The notes under the pieces were generated by a model. That model was given only the letters and a program-made list of their open reading frames with translations. It made no database searches and was not told the origin of the DNA. Positions 1-34,435 of a DNA stretch of 64,000 nt are shown here, piece after piece. How positions within the stretch are numbered: position 1 is the stretch's first letter; the number at the start of each line of letters is the position of its first letter. Position numbers and translations under genes: made by a program. This stretch comes from Puffinus mauretanicus (taxonomy: Eukaryota; Chordata; Aves; Procellariiformes; Procellariidae), in NCBI GenBank assembly GCA_023333565.1, contig JAJKFH010002198.1:1178001-1242000 (forward strand). The letters are read 5' to 3'.

Positions 1-15420
<15,420 letters not shown>

Positions 15421-15635
15421 ATGTTAAAAGTTTTGGGGTCCAAAACCTGAAGTTGTGATTCTTTTTTGCCTTTACATTGTTTCAATCCCAAGTGATCACT
15501 CGTCACAGTAAGCAGGTGAACATAACCCTTATCATCTCCCATTATGATATTATCCTTAGCCAGGTGATCTGACATAGTCACCGTGCAAACACAGAGCAGA
15601 CCATTTTCCATTGGTTTGATGATAAAGCAGTTATT
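15421..15635 (-). CDS. WDR64: WDR64 coding exon 7 (WD40 region)
   Basis: This is the longest exon of this part, encoding residues 210-280 plus two bases of the next codon. Acceptor TTTCACAG| and donor CAT|GTAAGT. The sequence runs NNCFIIKPMENGLLCVCTVT, then IIMGDDKGYVHLLTVTSDHL, and ends VLDPKTFN. The GDDKGYVHLL segment is a typical WD40 D-G turn and strand, and with its flanks is characteristic of WDR64. The frame is open upstream of the internal ATG (15,611) to the acceptor. Confidence 0.9.
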
Positions 15636-17419
<1,784 letters not shown>

Positions 17420-19486
17420 TTAGGTATGTATTTTAAACCATCTCCACATAAATTCCATATACTCTGCACTTGCGGCTGCTAGATCCAACCCCAGCTAATG
17501 GAACTGAGAGTTCTAAATCCAGGAATAGATCATACATGAAGTTACAGAGGTGCCAGGCTCAGCCTCTCTTATCAGTGACTCACCTCAGATGCACAGATGT
17601 TGCACATGAGAGGACACAATACATCTACACTGTTAGCTGAACTGTGATGACACTCTGAAAAAAAGTGCTCTGAGCAGAGGAAATTTAAGCTACAACATCC
17701 ATGGTAAAGCAGATTAAAATTTTTCTTTGATACAAAACAAAAGAAAGTTAAAAGGCACTAAAAATTTCAGCTATAATAGCACAAACCCTACTGAAATGAA
17801 TGTTTATAAAAATATGTAACTTGTATTAAATAATTTTAATTCTCTCAATAGGTAGATCAAATATTTAGAAAGATTTACAGTACATCTGCCCATATTAAGC
17901 CATCTTTCAAGTATACCTGCAATTATACAGGTCTTAATTTAAAATAGTTTCTCTTGCAAAGTGTAAGATTAGGGACTCAAATTCACTACTATACTGCCCA
18001 GAATTTATTTTTTTTTGTTGTTGAAACATTAATAGCTGTTTGATTTTTTTCTCCCCAAAATATAGTGGACCTTCCTAAATGAGAGGGGGATTGGAATGGA
18101 ATATGCTCTATTTCATTTCCATTTTGGTAAGTTTTAAAAATCTTATTTCAGCAATCTTATTTCACAGTTTATTATATAGGCTTTTATTTTTATCTTACTT
18201 CTGTATTAAGTTCACCTATTGAAATATAAGGTGTTTTTTGTTATGTCTGCAATGGCACAATTATCTGTTATTTTAAAATAATTCAGAACATCTATAAAAT
18301 AACACTGACTGAAACATCTTACTTTTTTTTTCTAGATTAAAGTGACAAAGAAACATTTGACACAGACTTAAACAACACTTTTTTGGCAGTTCTTCAAGTA
18401 AGCTATACCTACCTGTAACTTCTAAAAACCAGTTCCAGTGGAAGTACGCGATAAACAGCTAAAACAGGGACTTATGTTGCTAAAGATACAGTTTACATCC
18501 ACAAAGTGAGTTAAGAAGCAAAAAGCACAAGACTAAATCCATGGTGAACTGAAGACAGCTGCTGACGCTTCTACTTTTATTTCCATTGTTGTGCACAATA
18601 TTGATTTTGTTGTTAGTGTAAAGAGTCTGAAATCCTGACAGAGTGATGTCAACACTCTATTGTAGGAGAAAGCTTCTTTCCTTCCTAATGGCCTGTGGAC
18701 AAGTGGTAATACATTTACAAGGATTTCTTGTGCTGCTTTCTACAATAAACACATGGAAAATGTCAGTCCTGCAGGGGCCTTATGGATTGCTTAGTAATTC
18801 TTACAGAAGACTTTATTACCTGTGGCTTTTTGGAGTCCTTACAATAGTGTCAGATAACAATGACTAACTGGTATGAAAAAGCTGGTTTTACGTTTGTAAT
18901 TAAGCTACTATTTTGTAATGCTGGTTTGTGATGATGCAAAGTAACAGAGCTGCATCTTGCAAAGGTTTTGCAGGCTATCACATGTAGTGAGATGGTATAG
19001 AGGCAAAAGGAAGATCAAAAGCAAGCAGTAAGGAGAATCTTTGCACTTGACTGCGAGAAAGTCTAAGGGATAGATGTCCCTTTGCTATCTTTCCTGTGTT
19101 GTAGTTGAATTTTAGGCAATAAAATAAGCCCTGATGAAAGGACTTAAAACATTGATACCAAAAACTTTATTTCACATACTTGCCTAGAAATACAACCAAG
19201 AATCCCTGATACTACTTTGAAACAACTAACAAAACAAATCACATTACAGGATGGTGATCTGAGAAGGCATGACTAGTCCTTGTTTACAGATCAAATGCCT
19301 CCCTCCCATTAAAAGTTCTATCCCCCATATACACTGTCCTGGTAACTGAATCTTTCCAAGTCAGTGAGTATATCCCAGTTGAACACCAAATATTTCTCAC
19401 CTACTTAGGAGAAACAACTCAGTCAATCTGTGAGGATAATGTTGGAAGACAGAAGAAAGTCAGCTGTCTGATAACAGTTAAGGAAG

Positions 19487-19756
19487 AATCATAGAATCAT
19501 AGAATCATTAAGGTTGGAAAAGACCTCTAAGATCATCGAGTCCAACTGTCAACCCAACACCACCATGCCCACTACACCATGTCCCTAAGCACCTCATCTA
19601 CACGTCTTTTAAATACTTCCAGGGATGGTGACTCAACCACTTCCCTGGGCAGCCTGTTCCAAGGCCTGATCGCTCTTTCAGTAAAGAAATTTCTCCTGAT
19701 GTCCAGTCTAAACCTCCCTTGGTGCAACTTGAAGCCATTTCCTCTCGTCCTATAGA
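19487..19756 (-). mobile_element. CR1 LINE, 5'-truncated 3' end
   Basis: The left end is the CR1 terminal repeat in reverse (atcatagaatcatagaatca), followed by the standard 3' tail (ggttggaaaagacctctaag) and the C-terminal end of ORF2. It stops at about 19,756, where similarity to the copy at 40,878 ends. CR1 inserts by target-primed reverse transcription and is usually 5'-truncated, as here. It belongs to the same subfamily as the 40,878-44,380 copy: fewer than 20 differences in about 240 aligned bases, counted by eye. Confidence 0.93.
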
Positions 19757-20108
19757 ATGGGTGGGAAAGGCTAGAGATTAGCTTGGCAACTCAAGGGAAA
19801 CGCCTTCATCATACTTAAATGACTTTTAGGCATATTAGCTTAAGGCTACTATTCTGCTTTCCCATACTGATGGTCAAATTCAAATACTTTGAGAACATAG
19901 GACAGAGTGAAAATGGCTGCTGCCATTCAGGCTGGCAGGGGATATTCTTCTCTCGGAGCATAATTTACTAATTCTATCAGAGGAATTAAGCAAAATATTA
20001 GAACAATGATGTTCACATGTCCAGCAGTGAGCTACAGTTAGAGCTAGAGTTAGTGAGTTAGAGACGTGCACATGCCTGCAGGACTACGATCTTATTAGCA
20101 TCACGGAG

Positions 20109-20987
20109 ATGTGGTGGGATGGCTCCTATGACTGGAGTGTTGGGATGGAGAGATACAGGCTCTTTAGGAAGGACAGGCAGGAGAGACAAGGAGGGGGTGT
20201 CGCCCTCTATGTCAATGACCACCTGGAGTGCATGGAGCTCCGCCTGGGCATAGATGAGGAGCTGACCGAGACCTTATGGGTCAGGATTAAAGGGAGGGCA
20301 GGGATAGGTGACATTACGGTGGGGGTCTGCTACAGGCCACCTGACCAGGAAGACCGAGCGGATGAGGCCCTCTATAGACAGATAGGAGCAGCCTCACGTT
20401 CACAAGCCCTAGTCCTCATGGGGGACTTCAACCACTCCGATATCTGTTGGAGGGACAAAGCGGCAGGGCATAAGCAATCCAGGAGGTTCTTGGAATGCAT
20501 CAATGATAACTTCCTTTTCCAAGTGGTAGAGGAGCCAACGAGGAGAGGTGCTATGCTGGACCTTGTTCTCACCAACAAGGAGGGGCTGGTGGAGAATGTG
20601 AAGCTCAAGGGCAGCCTTGGCTGCAGTGACCATGAAATGGTGGAGTTCAAGATCCTTCAGGCACTGAGGAGGGCGCACAGCAAGCTCACTACCCTGGACT
20701 TCAGGAGAGCAGACTTTGGCCTCCTCAGGGATCTGCTTGGTAGAGTGCCTGCCATGGGACAAAGCCCTGGAGGGAAGAGGGGCCCAAGAAAGCTGGTTAC
20801 TATTCAAGGATCACCTCCTCCAAGCTCAGGAGCAATGCATCCCAACCAACTGGAAATCGGGCAAAAACCCCAGGAGGCCTGCATGGGTGAACAAGGAGCT
20901 CCTGGACACATGCAAACACAAAAAGGAAGCCTACAGAGGGTGGAAGCAAGTCAGGTAGTCTGGGAGGAATACAGAGAAATTATCTGA
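20109..20987 (+). pseudogene. CR1 ORF2 endonuclease fragment
   Basis: This open frame of 292 codons begins within the APE-type endonuclease domain of CR1 ORF2; the first conserved block (the N-terminal YTNA asparagine motif) is lost by 5' truncation. The catalytic-type motifs TEMWW (the E lies just before this frame's ATG), [12 protein letters not shown] and CSDHEM are readable. After about 20,740 the frame is shifted and the correct reading continues in another frame ([10 protein letters not shown] at about 20,745 onward). It cannot give a working protein. Confidence 0.88.
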
Positions 20988-21652
20988 GCAGCCAGGGATC
21001 AGGTTAGAAAAGCTAAAGCCCTGATAGAATTAAATCTGGCCAGGGACATCAAGGCCAACAAGAAAAGCTTCTATAGGTACGTTGGGGATAAAAGGAAGAC
21101 TAGGGAAAATGTGGGCCTTCTCTGGAACGAAATGGGAGATGTGGTTACCCAGGATACAGAGAAGGCAGAGTTACTCAATGACTTTTTTACCTCGGTCTTC
21201 ACCGGCAAGTGCTCGAGCCTCACCACCCAAGCTGCAGAAGGCAAAGACGGGGACTGGGAGAATGAAGAGCCGCCCACTATAGGAGAAGATCAGGTTCAAG
21301 ACCATTGAAGGAACCTGAAGGTGTACAAGTCCTTGGGACCCGATGAGATCCATTCGCGGTCCTGAAGGAACTGGCAGATGAAGTTGCTAAGCCACTATCC
21401 ATCATATTAGAGAAGTCGTGGCAGTCCGGTGAAGTTCCTGCTGACTGGGAAAGGGGAAATATAACCCCCATTTTTAAAAAGGGAAAAAAGGAAGACCCAG
21501 GGAACTAGAGGCCAGTCAGTCTCACCTCTGTGCCTGGGAAGATCATGGAGCAGATCCTCCTGGAAGCTATGCTAAGGCACAGGGAGGACAGGGAGGTGAT
21601 TTGAGACAGCCAGCATGGCTTCACCAAGGGCAAGTCCTGCCTGACCAACCTA

Positions 21653-22434
21653 GTGACCTTCTATGATGGAGTGAGTATATCAGTGGACATGGTGAGGGCT
21701 ACAGATGTCATCTATCTGGACCTCTGTAAGGCCTTTGACACGGTCCCCCACAACATCCTTCTCTCTAAACTGGAGAGGTATGGATTTGATGGGTGGACTG
21801 TCTGGCGGGTGAGGAATTGGTTGGATGGTCGCATCCAGAGGGTAGTGGTCAATGGCTCAATGTCCAGATGGAGGTTGGTGATGAGTGGTGTCCCTCAGGG
21901 TCCATATTGGGACCAGTGCTGTTTAATATCTTCCTCGATGACATAGACAGTGGGATCAAGTGCACCCTCAGCAAGTTTGCAGATGACACCAAGCTGAGTG
22001 CTGTGGTCAACATGCCTGAGGGATGGGATGCCATCCAGAGGGACCTGGACAAGCTCGAGAAGTGGGCCCATGTGAACCTCATGAGGCTTAACAAGGCCAA
22101 GTGCTGGGTCCTGCACCTGGGTTGGGGCAACCGCCAGTATCACTACAGGCTGGGGGATAAAGGGATTGAGAGCAGCCCTGCCGAGAAGGACTTGGGGGTA
22201 CTGGTGGATGAAAAGCTGGACATGAGCCAGCAATGTGCGCTTGCAGCTTAGGTGGCCAACCATATCCTGGGCTGCATCAAAAGAAGCATAGACAGCAGGT
22301 CGAGGGAGGTGATTCTGCCCCTCTACTCCGCTCTGGTGAGACCCCACTTGGAGTACTGCGTCCAGCTCTGGAACCCTCAGCACAAGAAAGACATGGACCT
22401 CTTGGAGCAGGTTAGAGGAGGGCCACAAAAATGA
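21653..22434 (+). pseudogene. CR1 ORF2 reverse-transcriptase fragment
   Basis: This is the reverse-transcriptase core of the same CR1 copy. The first frame gives the AFDTVPHN and MSGVPQG motifs. A one-base loss near 21,895 moves the reading to the next frame, which has [15 protein letters not shown] and the catalytic FADD box (FADDTKLS at about 21,975). A TAG at 22,249 interrupts the thumb region, followed by [19 protein letters not shown] in frame. The catalytic box is intact but the protein is not. Confidence 0.88.
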
Positions 22435-24719
22435 TCTGGGGGTGGAACGCCTCTCCTACGAAGAAAGGCTGAGAGAGTTGGGGTTGTTCAGCCTGGAGAA
22501 GAGAAGGCTCAGGGAGACCTTACTGCAGCCTTTTAGTACTTAAAGAGGGCTTGTAAGAAAGATGGCAGCAAACTTTTTAGCAGGGCCTGTTGCGATAAGA
22601 CAAGGGGGAATGGTTTTAAACTAAAAGAGGGTAGATTTAGACTAGATATAAGGAAGAAATTTCTTATGATGAGGGTGGTGAAACACTGGAACAGGTTGCC
22701 CAGAGAGGTGGTAGATGCCCAATTCCTGGAAACATTCAAGGTCAGGTTAGACAGGGCTCTGAGCAACCTGATCTAGTTGAAGATTTCCTTGGCCATGGCA
22801 GGGAGGTTGGACTAGATGACCTTTAAAGGTCTCTTCCAACCCAAACTATTCTATGATTCTATGTTTCTACACTTTCCAGACAAGTTTCTTTAAATGTCTC
22901 AAAGAGCAAATGTTTTCCTTTAACCTCTCTGCCTCAAGGCCTAGTATCAAAGTCTACTCTCCTGAAGCTTTCTTCTGAAGGAGCTATAGGTCACCTCTTC
23001 AACATTTTGTGAAGTCTTGTCTTGTTCTTCTTATCCCATGTCTACCTGCAGGTAAAAATGCACTGGGTATTTACTGGGTGCTGGCACTGAACATAAGCCT
23101 GTAAATTTTTCTTTCAGCTGAGGTCAGAGCGCTTTCCACAGGATAACTGAAGAGAGAAAGCTAGATCATTTCCCACTGATGATAGAAACAAATGCCAGGG
23201 ACACTTTGCCCCTTTGAAAATCTTATATAGCCACTGGAGTCAATTAGTTTGTTTCAGATTTTCATATGCACACATAAATGAGATTCAACCTTTCACATCC
23301 AGGAAAAATGAGAAACGTTTAACTTCCCATAATTAAGCAACTAAACTTTACAAAATTTAGTTAGCTTCTTAATTACATTGGAGTCTAAGTTAGTCCATAT
23401 ACTTACATCTACAGGGCCTTAATAGTTTCTGCTGCCCACCAATCTACAGATTAACTTTGGTTCCAGTTTTATTAGGCAATTCTGGATATCAGTTTCTCCC
23501 TCATTATTCTCTCCATGTAGCTAATGATGCTGAGCCACCAAACAGGGTATGAGCATGGGCTTAAGCTTCCCTCTTTTGTCACAGTATCTGTGACTAGAAA
23601 ATCAGACTGTCAAACACGAACTTGGCAGCAGTTAGTCCCCAGACAAATAAAACAAGGAACACGCACCCATGCATTGCTATGTAAAGGTACCTTAATGCTT
23701 GGCATGTTCTCAGGGAAAATCCTTCTCTCATAGGGTTGAGGCCTATTACTCCCCTAAAGAATTAGCAGTGAAAGGGAAGCAGATGTTGGAATAACATGTG
23801 CCTTCTGCTCTGACTGTTTTTACTCCAAATAGGAACAGCTCTATGCTCTAATTCATGAAGGGAAAGGTCTGCTTGCAGTTAAGCGAACATTTAAAAACCA
23901 ATCAAGTAAAATTGAGCTTGATCTTTCTTTTACAATGAAGCATCCTAGCCATTGTATTGTAGCATCCACTGGTTTAAAGACATGATTGTCATTAAGATAC
24001 TATTTCACTAAAAAGCTGACAGAAATTACAACCTAAGAAGCATTAAAATCACTTGTGTTTTGAAGAGTAAATAAGAACACGTGTTCATATGAAGTTTTTT
24101 TTACAAGATCTATACAATGGCTACATATATCAGGTTATGTCTAATACACATATAAATAAAACCATATGGTATACACATTCAAATTTTCCTTGCAGCGTCT
24201 GAACTGCAATGAACTTTGAGTGAAAGGAAAAAGACACAGGTAGAGAAGCAATGAACACTCCAACAGGAGGCAAATGTTGGCCAAAGACTTCAACCAAACC
24301 AGAATTTCTCTTGTAAGATTCTCCTCTCAATAGAAGATAAATATTTCTAATTACTGACTGGCAGTCTAAAAAAGTATCTGAAAAAATCAGGTTTCAACAC
24401 ATGACGTGCAATTTGTATATGCCAGCAGAGAGCAAGAATTACGTACTCCAGATTTATCCTCTTCTTTTCTTTTGCATTATTTATAGGCACAATCATATTT
24501 GATAGTATAACAGCAAAAGTAGAAAAAAATGTGTTTATTGCACCAGCGTATTAGAAGTTGCCAGTCAGGGAAAGATCCAGCATAGAGAAATTGAAGTTTC
24601 CTGGAACAGGCAGCAATAGAAGTGTTTTCATGTATATAACTTAAAGATTCTCATCTTAAGACAAACAGCACTAACTTTGTCTTTAATAATTCCAGTGAAA
24701 TTACTTAAATTATACCAAA

Positions 24720-24900
24720 GATCAATGGATATAAAGGCCTGGAGAGACCACTATAATAATCAAGTTTGGCTTCCTGCATAGCATGGTCCAGAGAATGTCC
24801 ACTGAGAAGTTTAGAGCCTATCAGAGGCAGAGAGATTGTTCAAGTTAGTTAGCACTGCCTTCCAGGCCAGTTCTTGTTCAAGAACCTCAGCCTGTGGAAT
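24720..24900 (-). repeat. possible ancient CR1 3' remnant
   Basis: The stretch near 24,738-24,790 (gcctggagagaccactataa, then tttggcttcctgcatagcat) resembles the old amniote CR1 tail (GGGACCATTATGATCATCTAGTCTGACCTCC). The match is partial and the ends are guessed. Confidence 0.4.
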
Positions 24901-25369
24901 AAACAGACTGTGTAAACAGAAGAGCATGGTGCTCTATCGTTAAAATCCAAAATGAAAGTTCTTGACCAAAACAGGCTCCTAGTGTGGCTTGAGACTACTC
25001 AGAAACTAATAGTATGAAAGTCCTGAAGAAAGCAATGCACAAATTAGTAGATTAATTTGATACACTGAGAAGTCGCTGATAGAAAAGAACAGTCTGCCAG
25101 AGACTATAAGCAAAAAGTTCCAGCTTTAGAGCAAAGGCTGTAAGAATTTCTCTCCTTAGCACTGCAGTACTTGACAGATAAACCAGACAGCTGCACCAGA
25201 TCAACCTTTTCATTATTTCCTTGTTCCATCCTGTCACTCAAAGGCTCTATCTTCACTCCCTCATTTCCAATACAGTTACTGTATCAGCTTGTCTGGCTCA
25301 TCCACTGGGTCTGTTTATGCTGTTCTATGCTATATTTAAAAGTAATTTAGTTTCCATTCTTCAAGAGAA

Positions 25370-25690
25370 GTGACTTGTTCACTACCAGCATTCCCATCAT
25401 CATTCAATGATGATTCTATGCTGACTACTATTTTTGGGACCTGTCAGCTGGACAATTCTTAATCCATTTAACATGCACTCTAGTATTTTATTCGGTGGTC
25501 ATATTTTAAAACAGAAAGTCATATGGTACTAAGTCGAATACTGTACAGAGTTTTAAGTGTATTATATTTAAGCCTCTATTCTTTTCACTCAGTCACATAA
25601 TCTCATCAAGAAATGAAATCAGATTTTCTTGAAGTGACCTGTTCTCCATAACATCCCTGGAACAAAATAGTAAATGATCTGTACTCATAG
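25370..25690 (-). repeat. ancient CR1 LINE remnant (RT region)
   Basis: The segment reads like the reverse complement of an old CR1 reverse-transcriptase region: attcttaatccatttaacat, then tatggtactaagtcgaatac, then the stretch with cataatctcatcaagaaatg. The order of blocks follows the remembered amniote CR1 consensus. It is highly diverged, with no open frame. Confidence 0.5.
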
Positions 25691-27371
25691 TTCATGTTCT
25701 GTTTATACCATCATGATGCTGGGAAAGTTCTGATGGCTGCAATCCACTGGATTTCACAGCCTTTCTGGCTCAATATCCTCAGGGTCAAGACCTCTGTTGC
25801 TCTGGTTGAATAAGTCTCTGTTCCGAAACACCTTAGGAATGAGAACACTAAATGGTAGAGGGTAGAGGAACCTAAGGATTATTCTGCAATTTGTTAGCCA
25901 CCCTCTACATGCATCATTGTTTACCAATGGATGGTAGGTCTGGAATCTGATAACTTACCTCTGAATTCAGTACCTTACTTCATTTGCACAAAGATGCCTA
26001 CAAATATATGGCTTGATCAATTAGCTCATGCCAGTACTGATGTTAAAACACATGAAAATGGCATAATAATTGCAGTGAGAAAAGAATGGACTGTTATTTC
26101 TGCAGATCTGAAAAAGAGAAATGTAAGCCCTGCAAGGCAAAGGCAGCTTTCTCTCTTTAGCTATTCAGAAATTAATCATGAGGTATTATTCATAGTGGTA
26201 CACTATAATCATTTGGTGCTGAGGTCTTCAACTAGTATAGTTCACCATATCTTTAATAAGTAAACGGTGGGTGATGATTTACACTCACGTAAGATATTGG
26301 CTTTGATTTTTAATAAGTGTTTAGATAAAAGCTATTAACACGCAAAGCCTCAGTTTTAATAACCGTACTTTAAAATAAAAAACCCTAACCCAATTCTAGA
26401 GATATTCCTCTCAAAGAATTCCCAAGTTAATAAATTTAATAGCATCATACATTTCAGCTGCCTGGAAAGTGGAATTTATTCTCTAAAAACAATCCAGAAT
26501 TTTATTTCATTGTGATTTGGGATAAGGATATAGAATTTCCATTTTAAGAACAAAATAGCTTAAAATATTATGTTCTGCAAACATTAAAATCTTTTAACAA
26601 CCATCAAAAAGTTCAACCTCAAGCCCTGTAATAGCCATTTTAATTCTATTTTCAGTGCAGTAGTTAGAGGAAGAATGAGAAGAAAGTAAATTGGCTAAGG
26701 ACAAGAATGTTAAATAAGATCGCCTATTCCCTAAGACAAGGCAGAGCGGGAAGCAGAAGAGGGTCATTTTTAACTAGACCACCTGAAAATTTCACAATTC
26801 TGATACCAAAAAAGTGAATATAACAACAATAAAGTAACATGACACCACCAAGTACCATTAAATCTTTCAGATGCAGAGCCAGAAGGATTTCATAAGGTTG
26901 TGGACATGGGTTTCTCTTTTCTCTTCTCTAACCATTAGCTCCCCAGTCAATAAACGTCCCTGGGAAGCCAAAGATTTTCCCCTGAAAGAGTTTACACCCT
27001 GTGGTAGAGACTGCCATGGTTAGCAGTGATTATCCCAACTGATCCAGTGATCCCCAGCAGCAATGATCCTCCATCCCAAGAGGGGTGAATCCAAACTATT
27101 TCTAACCTACTTCTTCCGTTTCCTAGGGAAGGCTGAAAAAGTGGAAACATCTCAGCTGGGAAAGGATGGGAGAGTGGCACATGACAACAGAGACAGCAGA
27201 TCAGGCTAGGCCACACAGATCTGGTGCAGAGCTGAACAGAAGTGGGTGCTCACAGATACTCAACGGTGTTATCTGTGGATACTAAAGCTATGAGTTTTGG
27301 TATTGTACCTGTTTGAAATCACGGTCCTAACAATTATGGTATTACACCATAATACAGAGAGATACATTTAT

Positions 27372-27480
27372 AGAATCATAGAATCATTTGGGTTGGAAAA
27401 GACCCTTAAGATCATCAAGTCCAACCGTAAAGCTAACACTGCCAACTCCACCTCTAAACCATTATGTTAAACATATCCTC
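27372..27480 (-). mobile_element. CR1 LINE fragment, 3' tail only
   Basis: The segment begins tagaatcatagaatcatttg and continues gggttggaaaagacccttaa, the standard CR1 tail in reverse, then degrades after about 27,480. It is a severely 5'-truncated insertion of about 100 bp, from a subfamily whose tail differs from that of the 19,487 and 40,878 copies. Confidence 0.88.
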
Positions 27481-28634
27481 CTTTCACATTTTTTATAGCA
27501 GAGATGTCCTTCAACAGTGCTTAATTTTGCCGTGGCTGCCAAGTATCGTCCTACTGCCACAGCAAAAAGACCTCCACATCCACTGAGGAATCATTCTAAG
27601 ATTAGTGCTTAGTGCTCACAGAGGAAAAAGACCCTGCAGCCGCATACTGCCCACTGCAGCATCAGGCTGGTGCTCCAGCTTCTTCCCCTTGGCGTCTCTG
27701 GGACAAGCACCAAACATTGTTCTCATCCTACTTTGGCATATTTGGACTGGGGAAGTTGTTCCTACAATCAAAGCAGGAACAAACTACTAAAATTCAGTCC
27801 TGTAACACAGCTGTAGGAGAAGCTCTAAGCTGATTCTAGTCAAAGTTTCCAAAAGTCGGTAGATCCCAAGAACGTTTCTCACAGTTTACCTCTCTGCATT
27901 GATTCCACAGGTTGGATTAGTCCTTGCAACAAATTAAATGCAACACAGGCCCAGAACTGTTTTCTGAGTTAGAGTAGTAGGGCCTGTGGTCTGCAATATT
28001 TCTATTGCATTTTAGAACATCCACAATATGTGAGAGATAATCAACAAAATGCATTGCCCCCTGGCACAAGATACCTACAGAGTTTTAGGGTAAGGGGTCA
28101 TGTCACTTCGTTAAGACTGATGACGGTTCTCTTGACTGCAGGTGATCTGAAGGAAGCTCATTACCTAAAATCTGCAGTGATACTCCCAGGGTAAAAATGA
28201 GCTTTGAAAGGATATACTGTGTAGCCAACCAATCTACCTGATGATATAGAAGATGTAGATGTAGAACTGTTTTTCACTAACGAACTTATAATTTTTCTTA
28301 TTTAAATTTTATAGTGACAATTGAAGTGCTGGAACTCAGAAGAAAAAATTCTGGAAAGTTAATGGGAAAAGGACAATTTGGTGGAAAAAGCAGCATTTAT
28401 CTGAGGTTTCTTTTTATCAGACAAAAGAAATCAAGTTATCCAGTGGTTTCTATAACTGAAAGGAATAAATTGAATCTGTTTGACCTATGGCACCCTATGC
28501 CAAATTATGCAGAAGTCTCAAGGATGGAAGTAGCATTAGAATAATGCTACTAATTTTAGTTTCTAATTATTTCACTTTAGTAGCTGCTGATTTTTAATTC
28601 AAATGATTTAACAGAAGGAGGAAAATTAACTTAC

Positions 28635-28664
28635 TTCAACAGTGGTGGTTGCCAGAACCCTCAT
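28635..28664 (-). CDS. WDR64: WDR64 coding exon 5 (30-bp micro-exon)
   Basis: This is a ten-codon exon reading MRVLATTTVE. The acceptor is a run of about 14 T followed by CAG, and the donor is the near-consensus GAA|GTAAGT. Both ends are in phase 0, so skipping it would keep the frame and remove ten residues between two blade strands. It fits between NNQ of exon 4 and DTAWITG of exon 6. The support is the strong splice sites, correct phase and plausible family sequence; the short length makes this the least independent of the ten exons. Confidence 0.72.
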
Positions 28665-32864
<4,200 letters not shown>

Positions 32865-32967
32865 CTGCATGAGTAATCTGCTGTTTTTCAGATACAAGGA
32901 AAACCATGTTTTCTTCTTTCAGCTGGGAAGACATGGCACCACTTTCTCCTATGAAACAGCCAAAAAT
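32865..32967 (-). CDS. WDR64: WDR64 coding exon 3
   Basis: This exon encodes residues 95-128 plus one base. Acceptor TGTCTAG| and donor CAG|GTGACA; the donor is weaker than those of most other exons here. The translation begins IFGCFIGESGAMSSQLKEEN and continues with VFLVSEKQQITHA. It follows exon 2 directly at WCE|IFG, a join that keeps the family's sequence. It is separated from exon 2 by a 12.7-kb intron that carries two CR1 insertions. Confidence 0.86.
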
Positions 32968-34435
32968 CTAGACAAAACAAAATAGAATAAACCAAGCAAT
33001 TTATAACAAATCTACTTCTGGAATATATGTTTATATGTATAAAATCAAATCTTTATCTGACATTTTTATAATTTAATATTCTTTGAATAAGTTTCCTAGT
33101 GTTATTTGCCTTAATCATTAGCTGTCAATATGATTTCAGATTGCTGAGATCTGCTTCTCAGGCACAATCTTTCTTCAATGTTTGGAAAGAAGCCAGCATA
33201 CACAGGGCTTCTAAGAATAAAAACCATCTAATTGATAAAGTTGTTAGTACAGCTTTGCCTTGTAACGATTACTTGTAAATAGTCATCTTCAATTTTGTTT
33301 TTCCAGTTTTACCTACTTGTACTTCCTCAACTAGAAGAAAAAACAGTAAAAGGCAGACTAAACAGATTTCTCTATATTTATAAACCGAGAGATTCAAAGT
33401 AGCATAGTGTTTAGCCTACAGAGAAGAAGAGCTTTTCCATAAAGATATGTAGATTCTCATTTGCCTGAAAAAAATTGTATATAAAGTCCATTTTTAGAAT
33501 TCTTTTTCAGCCATCTTTGTAAGCCTGGCAATGTTCCATTTGTACTGATCATGATGGAGATCCCCAGACAGGATATTCAGGTAAGTAGCTCATTTCTGTT
33601 CCAGGTTGTGACGATATTTCAGCTGAAATGCTCTGCAAACCTCAAGCTCTGTACCCAAGAGTAGGTTAGCCATTTCCTCAGAAAATAAGTTCAGCCCCAC
33701 TCAGCTGTACAGATATTTATTAATCTCCTTTCTCATATTATGGACATTATATATACTCTCTTTCATGAGTTCTAAAAGCAATGCCCCTTTGGATGCAAGA
33801 CAAAGCTTTGCACTTTTTTCTAGTTCAACATTTTTCATGGTATACAACAGAACTCCCATTTCTCTTCTTTGAGAGATTCAGATGTACATCTCTCAAAAAA
33901 AAAATTCTTACACAACATCACTTTTCATCTTTCACTTCACAGCTCCCTACTTACCATGCACACAATTATTGTCTATCATACACCAACAGTCAATACATCG
34001 CCTGTCCATTATAGCCCCTTACATTCCTCTTTCTAGTTTCTTGTACTATATCACCTTGCCTTTCCATCCTGTATCCATACAGGATACAGGATTTAGTATC
34101 CTGAATTCCAGGTGTATGCTCTTTCTGCAAAGTCATAATTATATAATCTCCACGATATCCAGCATGAATCAAAAAGTGGTAATACTAGCAATTCATACAT
34201 ATGGACTGTTTTTCATGTTATAGCATTTTTGCAGTTGATTCTCACTGTTTTTAAGTTCCATCTGAATCCCCCAATTGTTTCATATTAAATAAATAGAAGT
34301 GTTCTGAAAGAATTGGTGTGCTAGAACATTATAATGGAGTGTTTCCCCCCCAAATTAAGGATGTAATCTCTCCACTGTCATCAATTAATATCCTTGTAGC
34401 AGGTTTCCACCTATAATACTTATAAAGACAGTGTT

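Larger units (their letters stand above)
20065..22865 (+). mobile_element. CR1 LINE, 5'-truncated, about 2.8 kb, ORF2 broken
   Basis: The element starts inside the ORF2 endonuclease domain (near the [10 protein letters not shown] motif at 20,095-20,125) and ends with the CR1 tail attctatgattctatg at about 22,848-22,864. In order it contains the endonuclease (VCYRPP, MGDFN, CSDHEM), the reverse transcriptase ([27 protein letters not shown]) and the C-terminal region. The frame is lost by a shift near 20,740, a TGA at 20,985, a TGA near 21,305, a shift near 21,895, a TAG at 22,249 and a shift near 22,410. It is a dead copy of a different subfamily from 40,878-44,380. Confidence 0.95.

Noticed and set aside
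20409..20807. 132-codon and other minus-strand frames across 20,370-22,430
   Set aside because: They are antisense frames of the plus-strand CR1 ORF2, with no independent support.
25931..26263. 110-codon plus-strand frame in intron 5
   Set aside because: The length is compatible with chance in 64 kb. No domain, no fitting splice phase and no family resemblance were found.
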